Assembly: GCA_030272585.1 (NCBI GenBank)
Contig: BSYQ01000009.1
Span: forward strand, 620,001 to 684,000
Reading direction: 5' to 3'
Length of the DNA stretch: 64,000 nucleotides
DNA from: Bryopsis sp. KO-2023
Lineage: Eukaryota; Chlorophyta; Ulvophyceae; Bryopsidales; Bryopsidaceae
This document shows, in pieces, positions 59,601-64,000 of the stretch (positions within the stretch are counted from its first letter, which is position 1; the number at the start of each line of letters is the position of its first letter). Under the pieces are notes generated by a model. The model did no database searches. It had not been told where the DNA came from and saw only the letters and a program-made list of their open reading frames with translations. A program made the position numbers and the translations under genes.

Positions 59601-60986
59601 AGGGACGTTTTGCTGGAGACCATGTCCATAGTGGTCAGTGCAGAAGAGCCCCCGCTAGTGGAACCAGTTATCGTCCTCTCGTCGCCGAGTGAGGATGACC
59701 ATATGATGGGGAAAACCCCCCCAAATCAAAATCAGAATGAGAAGAAAAATTCGCATATATCTGGGGAATGCTGCGGTCAAGGATCATCGCAAGCTGGGCC
59801 TCACAACCAAGTGCCAGAAAAAAGGGCAGAAGAGGAGGTGACACGGAGTCTTCCTTGCCTGGTTGACCTTTCAAATCCGTGGTGGGAAACGAGGAACCGA
59901 CACAGACCTCGTCGAATGGAGCGTGAAGATGAAGATGCTCGCCGAACAGAGCCCAATCGCTTCGGAACATCAAGCCGATGGAGATGGGGAAGGTCACGAG
60001 ACCATGTGGATTTGTGCAAGCGAGAAAGATGGGGCCAAATGTTCAGTCAGTATAGCCCTCGATGCAGAGAGCGCTCTCCCCCCAAACATAGGAGCTACAG
60101 AAGCTTTGACGAAGACAGGCGAAACGTGACCGAGCGAACATGTGCCTCGCCCAGAGAATGGAACTCTGGGTTGGATTCAGCCTACAAGATTGATACGAGA
60201 AGAAATGATGTCAATCAGAAATGGAGCTGGATGAGTGAGACAACGTTCGGAAATGCACTCCAGACCAGAGAGTGCAGCTTTCCGCATGTCAGACGGGAAG
60301 GAAATGATCAGCCGCAGAGGGATATGGAGCTCCCTGAGTACGTCGCTGTCAGAAATGCACTCCAGACCAGAGAGTGTAGCTTTCCGCATGTCAGAAGGGA
60401 AGAAAATGATCAGCTGCAGAGGGATATGGAGCTCCCTGAACACGCTGCTGTCAGAAATGCACTCCAGACCAGAGAGTGTAGCTTTCCGCATGTCAGACGG
60501 GAAGAAAATGATCAGCCGCAGAGGGATATGGAGCTCCCTGAACACACTGCTGACAACATGGATGTAAATGAAGAGTTGCCCAAGACAGATGTGCATGATT
60601 GGGGCAATCCAGAGAGGTTGTCGATGTCGGCGTTACAAGGCGCCATTTTTTCTGTGTCACATGGGGGCAAACAAGCCCATTTTAATGTTGATGAGTGTAT
60701 GGCTGATTTGCCAATGGAGGCAGAGCTGCCTCTACCGAATGCTGAATACCCACCTGGACTGGATATAACTGGAGTTGGAAGTGGCTCCCAGTCTTTTGAA
60801 ATTTGTCCTGGTGCTCAGGATGATCCATGTAAATTTGGTTGTGGAAATGATCGTCCAATGACGTTGGATGAAAAATACGGGCCGGGGAGTTTGATAAAGG
60901 CCAGAACTGTGTTGAGGTTTGTTAGAGAGTTGGCAGAAGAGGAAATGGTGAATGCCAATAGGAACCAGGGCCTTCTTTTTGATTGA
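50697..60986 (+). CDS. giant tandem-repeat protein (or 3' part of the SET gene)
   Basis: Exons to 50874, 51089-51403 and 51517-60986 join in phase (G|AA, then G|GG). From the ATG at 50697 this gives about 3,320 residues. N-terminal 165 residues: charged, with RRKQKEAELQKMVENR. Then about 55 copies of a 49-residue unit (VGFNQEATAMDGTHQGFLTK ... QPSPCLQSEDLVGREGNAT), followed by an acidic segment, an Arg-rich/RS-like region (RSRDHVDLCKRERW, SPRCRERSPPKHRSYR), three 34-residue repeats (NALQTRECSFPHVRR) and a unique C-terminus (GPGSLIKARTVLRFVRELA). The repeat unit matches nothing I know. A CAG acceptor before 50679 is in phase with the SET-gene donor at 50361, so a single fused gene is possible. 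Confidence 0.65.
51558..59591 (+). repeat. 147-bp in-frame tandem array, ~55 units
   Basis: First copy 51558-51692 is 12 bp short; 53 full 147-bp copies follow from 51693; the last is truncated after 108 bp. Copies are almost identical, varying at a few positions (W/L, D/N, V/A codons and a silent CCG/CCA). The variants recur in the same order in blocks of about 15 units, showing higher-order structure. Confidence 0.97.
60249..60555 (+). repeat. three in-frame 102-bp repeats
   Basis: Three 102-bp copies (starting near 60249, 60350 and 60452) encoding a 34-residue unit beginning NALQTRECSFPHVRRE. Confidence 0.95.
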
Positions 60987-61768
60987 TTGATTGAATCCCA
61001 TCTGTTTTTCCAAGTGTGAATATTGGGGTTGAAAACAGATTTGATTTGGGACAATGTTGTAGACGGTATATAGTGTAATTTCCAAAATTGGAAACACAGT
61101 CAATTTGGTGGTGTGCCTGCGAATGAAATGTTTTTGACCGAGTTGATCGTGTTTGGTGGCTGAATTGAGTATCATTTTCTGGTGGATATGGAATATAAAT
61201 GTCAGCTAATGTCATCCATTGAACAGGACAGCGACCAGCCCAGGATTTGTTACATGAAAAATTTCAGTTGTGGCCATTTTTTCTCAAGGGAAACTCAACA
61301 ACATTCCAGAAACATTGTGTCTTTCACTGGAATTTACAGCAATTCATGCCCTGATTACTGGAGTTGCAGACTCCACAGCAATAATCCACGCTCTGTGCTC
61401 TGGAATTGCAGACTCATGCAAAAAGGTGATTGATTGATTGCCTTCGATTTTAATAGCTGCCAACCAAGTTTGTACTGGGTGGGTGTGGGACAGTCCACGT
61501 CGACTGCAAGGACTTGTGGTACTGGGACTTTTGGTGGAATCCTATGTTTTTCATTGTTGGGCAGAACCTCTTGGAGGAGGGGCATTTGGTACAAAAAGGC
61601 CTAGAATCCGTGGATCGATACTCCACTTTGCTGGCATCTTGTGTGCAGGACTTGCTCGATTCACACACTGTTCAACATCTTTCCCCCACCAAATCAAGGT
61701 TGCGTATCCGAATCGCACCAAACAGAGAACACACGTCCATTTTCCGCTTCCGTCCTCAAACCTCAAGC
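60987..61768. other. 3' UTR / intergenic, no gene seen
   Basis: Downstream of the giant gene stop. T-rich; short ORFs only, with no recognisable motif. Confidence 0.45.
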
Positions 61769-62381
61769 ATGGCAGCGACAGCAAACGTTTTCGGCGAGTT
61801 GGAACACATTGGGTCGTTAGAACCTTTCGCGACACGGCGGGTAGGTACTTCGTCGTTTCTTGCAGTGTTTACGCTGGGTTGGTTTTCTACGGGCTCGACA
61901 TGGCGTGAGTTCTCATCTTTACTGTGTTGCAGTTGCATCGATAGGTAGGTCCCTCACTGTTATATGTTTCGTGCAGGAGTTTCTGGACCAGCTGAAACTT
62001 TCCGGAGAGATGAAGAGGGAAGAAGAAAAAGAAGAAGAGGAGAGTGTCGCTGCTGACCCTCCTGGGGCGCTGTCGACCAAGGCTGGGAAATTCTCGGACG
62101 CCGAAATCGACAGCTTCAAGAGCGATGGGTGGACCGTGGTGCAAAGGTCCAGACCACCGGCCCCATCTTTGAGCGACGAGCCCAGCGACGAGGCCAGCGA
62201 CGACCCCTCGGATGCGGTCGTCGTCGTCCCTAGGGAAATGCCGACCATAGTACCTGCGCCAGACACCTACGAGACCCCCATCACCTCCCCACCCGAAAAG
62301 CACACCTGGAAGTTTGTGCGCTGGGGTGCAATCGGTGTGCTGGGAGCTGTTGCTCTGGCAAAGCTGGCCTGCCGTAAGTGA
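61769..62381 (+). CDS. small protein with C-terminal hydrophobic anchor
   Basis: Exon 1 61769-61840 (MAATANVFGELEHIG) and exon 2 61977-62381 join in phase across a short GT-AG intron; 158 residues. After the N-terminus comes a strongly acidic/charged coil (MKREEEKEEEE), then SFKSDGWTVVQRS, a Ser/Asp/Pro-rich linker, and a C-terminal hydrophobic stretch (VRWGAIGVLGAVALAKLACRK) ending in two basic residues. That layout fits a tail-anchored membrane protein facing the cytosol. DGWTVV fits the W-x-x-V pattern of ATG8-interacting motifs with acidic residues nearby; this is only a suggestion. Family not recognised. Confidence 0.65.
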
Positions 62382-64000
62382 AGAGTGAGATGGGTGACTC
62401 ACCTGTTTCCACTCAAGTTGCATGAATGAGAGTGAGAAGAAATATGCATGAGCCCGGTGGGAAATGGGAAGTGGGAAATGGGAAATGGTGGAAGTAAAAC
62501 GAGAAGAGAAGTTTCTAAAAAAGAAAAAAGAAAAAAACCAAACAAAAAATTCTTGAATTTTTGATTGTCAAGAAAAGTTATCCCACATATTTTGATTTGT
62601 ACGGTTCGTTAGTACTAAAGAAAAAAACAGGGCAGTTAAATGTATGGGGCTGAAAACTGCTGTTAGATTTGCCTTTTTATTTTGAATGTTTTTTTTGTTG
62701 GATGTTTGGAGTTGTTCCTATTTTTTTTCAACTCTGATTTTATTTTTGTTGAGAAAAGAAGAGAAGAGAAAAGAAAAGATTTGATGGGAAATTGTGAAGT
62801 TTGCAAGAGGGGGAGAAAAAAACTCCAAGAAGAAAATACCACACATTACGGCTAGGACGTTCTCTGAGAAATGTACCACGTGGGGAAGGAGCGTGGTTGC
62901 ATGTTAAACATATTGTGCTTTTCGTTTTTTCGTTTGTTTTTTTAATTTCTGTACAATGCTCTGGGGAGTTATCCTAGAAATGTAGTCTTGTCTTCTAATA
63001 TTTTGACTGTCTTTTTACTGTAGCTCGAAAACCCACATTTTTCCTTACTATCAATGGCTTGATTTTTGTTTCTCTTTGGGGGTTTTCAAGCATTGCTTTC
63101 ACTTTTTTTTTTTCGCGGGAAGCATGTGGAGGTTTCAGTCTTGTGAAACTGGGAACTGATTTTTTTAGAGAGGGAGGTTTGGCAGAGAAGGCCAGGTTTT
63201 TTGCGAAGTATCAATGAATAAATCTACAGTGTGTAGGAAAAGAAGAAAAAGGGGGGAAGGTCATGTCATGACTGATTTTTTGAAAGAAAAAAAAGGAAGG
63301 CTTCTGACATTTTGACAGTCGACCGTGGTTGATTGGTTATGGGTTGGGAAGTCCAGATGTTCTGTCTGGCGCTTGGATTGGAATGGACTCCCCAGTGTGG
63401 ATTTTAAAAATGAAAAATGGAATAGGAGGTAATGGGAAATATCACTAATGGAAAGTGGTGTCTTGTCCAATCGAGGGAGCAGGGATGAGTCTCAAAAGAG
63501 TACCATTTTGCAATTGGGGTTTTGAGTGTTTTTTTTCAAGAAAATATCAGGAGGCCAGACGCAAAATGAACATGGTGTTGGGTAATGGGACTTGCTCGTT
63601 CGGTGTTGAAAAAACTGATTTCTCAATATTTTCTCCCAAGATGTGCTTAAACAAACGACTTCGTGATGAGTTCTGTTCCATCCTTTGAACAGTTTCTTGA
63701 GTTGGACAAAAAAACCCAGGATGCTGTGGGAAGACCATGATGGTGCAAATGTTGCACTTCCATTGCCCCTTGAGAGGAAAAAAATCTCAGCCATCTTCAA
63801 CAATCCTCTGCTCTTGCTTTACTTTGGAGAAAATAAAAGAAGCTTAACCTCCTCCACACCACCTGTGGGTAGGAGCTGGAGAGGCCTGGTGGGGGCTATC
63901 CTGCAAGTCTGACTGGTACTGTTTGTCTTAGTGAACGGAAATTCATCAAAAGCAGTGGTTGGTGCCATTTAGGAGTTGTGAGTTCAGGTTGGTTCTGTCT
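62382..64000. other. no gene seen
   Basis: A/T-rich sequence with many homopolymer runs and GGGAAATGGGAA-type short repeats (62455-62490). It is likely the 3' UTR and downstream spacer of the preceding gene. A short frame at 63685-63912 has no recognisable features. Confidence 0.45.

Noticed and set aside
61182-61433. 83-residue ORF downstream of the giant gene
   Set aside because: Cys/Ser-rich but with no homology signal, no splice context and position in a likely 3' UTR.

Overview
The window is eukaryotic nuclear DNA: genes are split by short GT-AG introns, host genes sit between large transposons, and there are no bacterial-style operons. A plant-type 344-residue DMC1 recombinase, a NiaP/SVOP-like MFS transporter, an AWS-SET methyltransferase, Ty3/Gypsy chromoviruses and hAT transposons point to the green lineage. 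The repeat-rich texture suggests a streptophyte (charophyte) alga such as Chara; that assignment is an inference.

Layout. 1-1287: 3' end of an MFS transporter gene (+). 1288-2843: intergenic. 2844-12766: a roughly 0.7 kb repeat with imperfect inverted ends, split by an apparently intact Ty3/Gypsy chromovirus (element A, 3465-12693; 797-bp LTRs that look identical; target duplication CAGGC). Besides gag and pol, A carries two unusual extra ORFs, one before gag and one in the env position. 13162-31173: an 18-kb composite hAT-type DNA transposon with CA...TG termini, perfect 8-bp target duplications (GTGTTGGG) and GATCGG-rich subterminal arrays. Inside it are a broken hAT transposase (BED finger at one end, dimerisation domain at the other), a foldback element with tRNA-like arms (14285-15247), a second hAT element (15251-20014) whose 830-residue transposase is fully open across six exons, and a minus-strand accessory gene (30575-21464). 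A second chromovirus (element B, 22773-30044, minus strand, target duplication GGAGT) lies inside a coding exon of that accessory gene.

31182-64000 is mainly host sequence. DMC1 (minus, 36123-32580) has ten phase-consistent exons, and its first intron contains a near-perfect 222-bp inverted repeat. Next come a WD40-repeat gene (minus, about 41310-36900), a coiled-coil gene (minus, 42906-41821), a two-exon secreted-type protein (plus, 43308-44528), a SETD2/ASHH-like methyltransferase gene (plus, from about 45207) and a giant repeat gene (to 60986). The giant gene holds about 55 copies of a 147-bp (49-residue) in-frame repeat with higher-order organisation, and splice phase allows it to be the 3' part of the SET gene. 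A small two-exon protein with a C-terminal hydrophobic segment (61769-62381) ends the annotated genes. The last 1.6 kb shows no convincing gene.

The mobile elements are nested (LTR element in repeat; hAT in hAT; LTR element in a transposon gene), so insertion order can be read: the accessory gene existed before element B, and the 0.7-kb repeat before element A.
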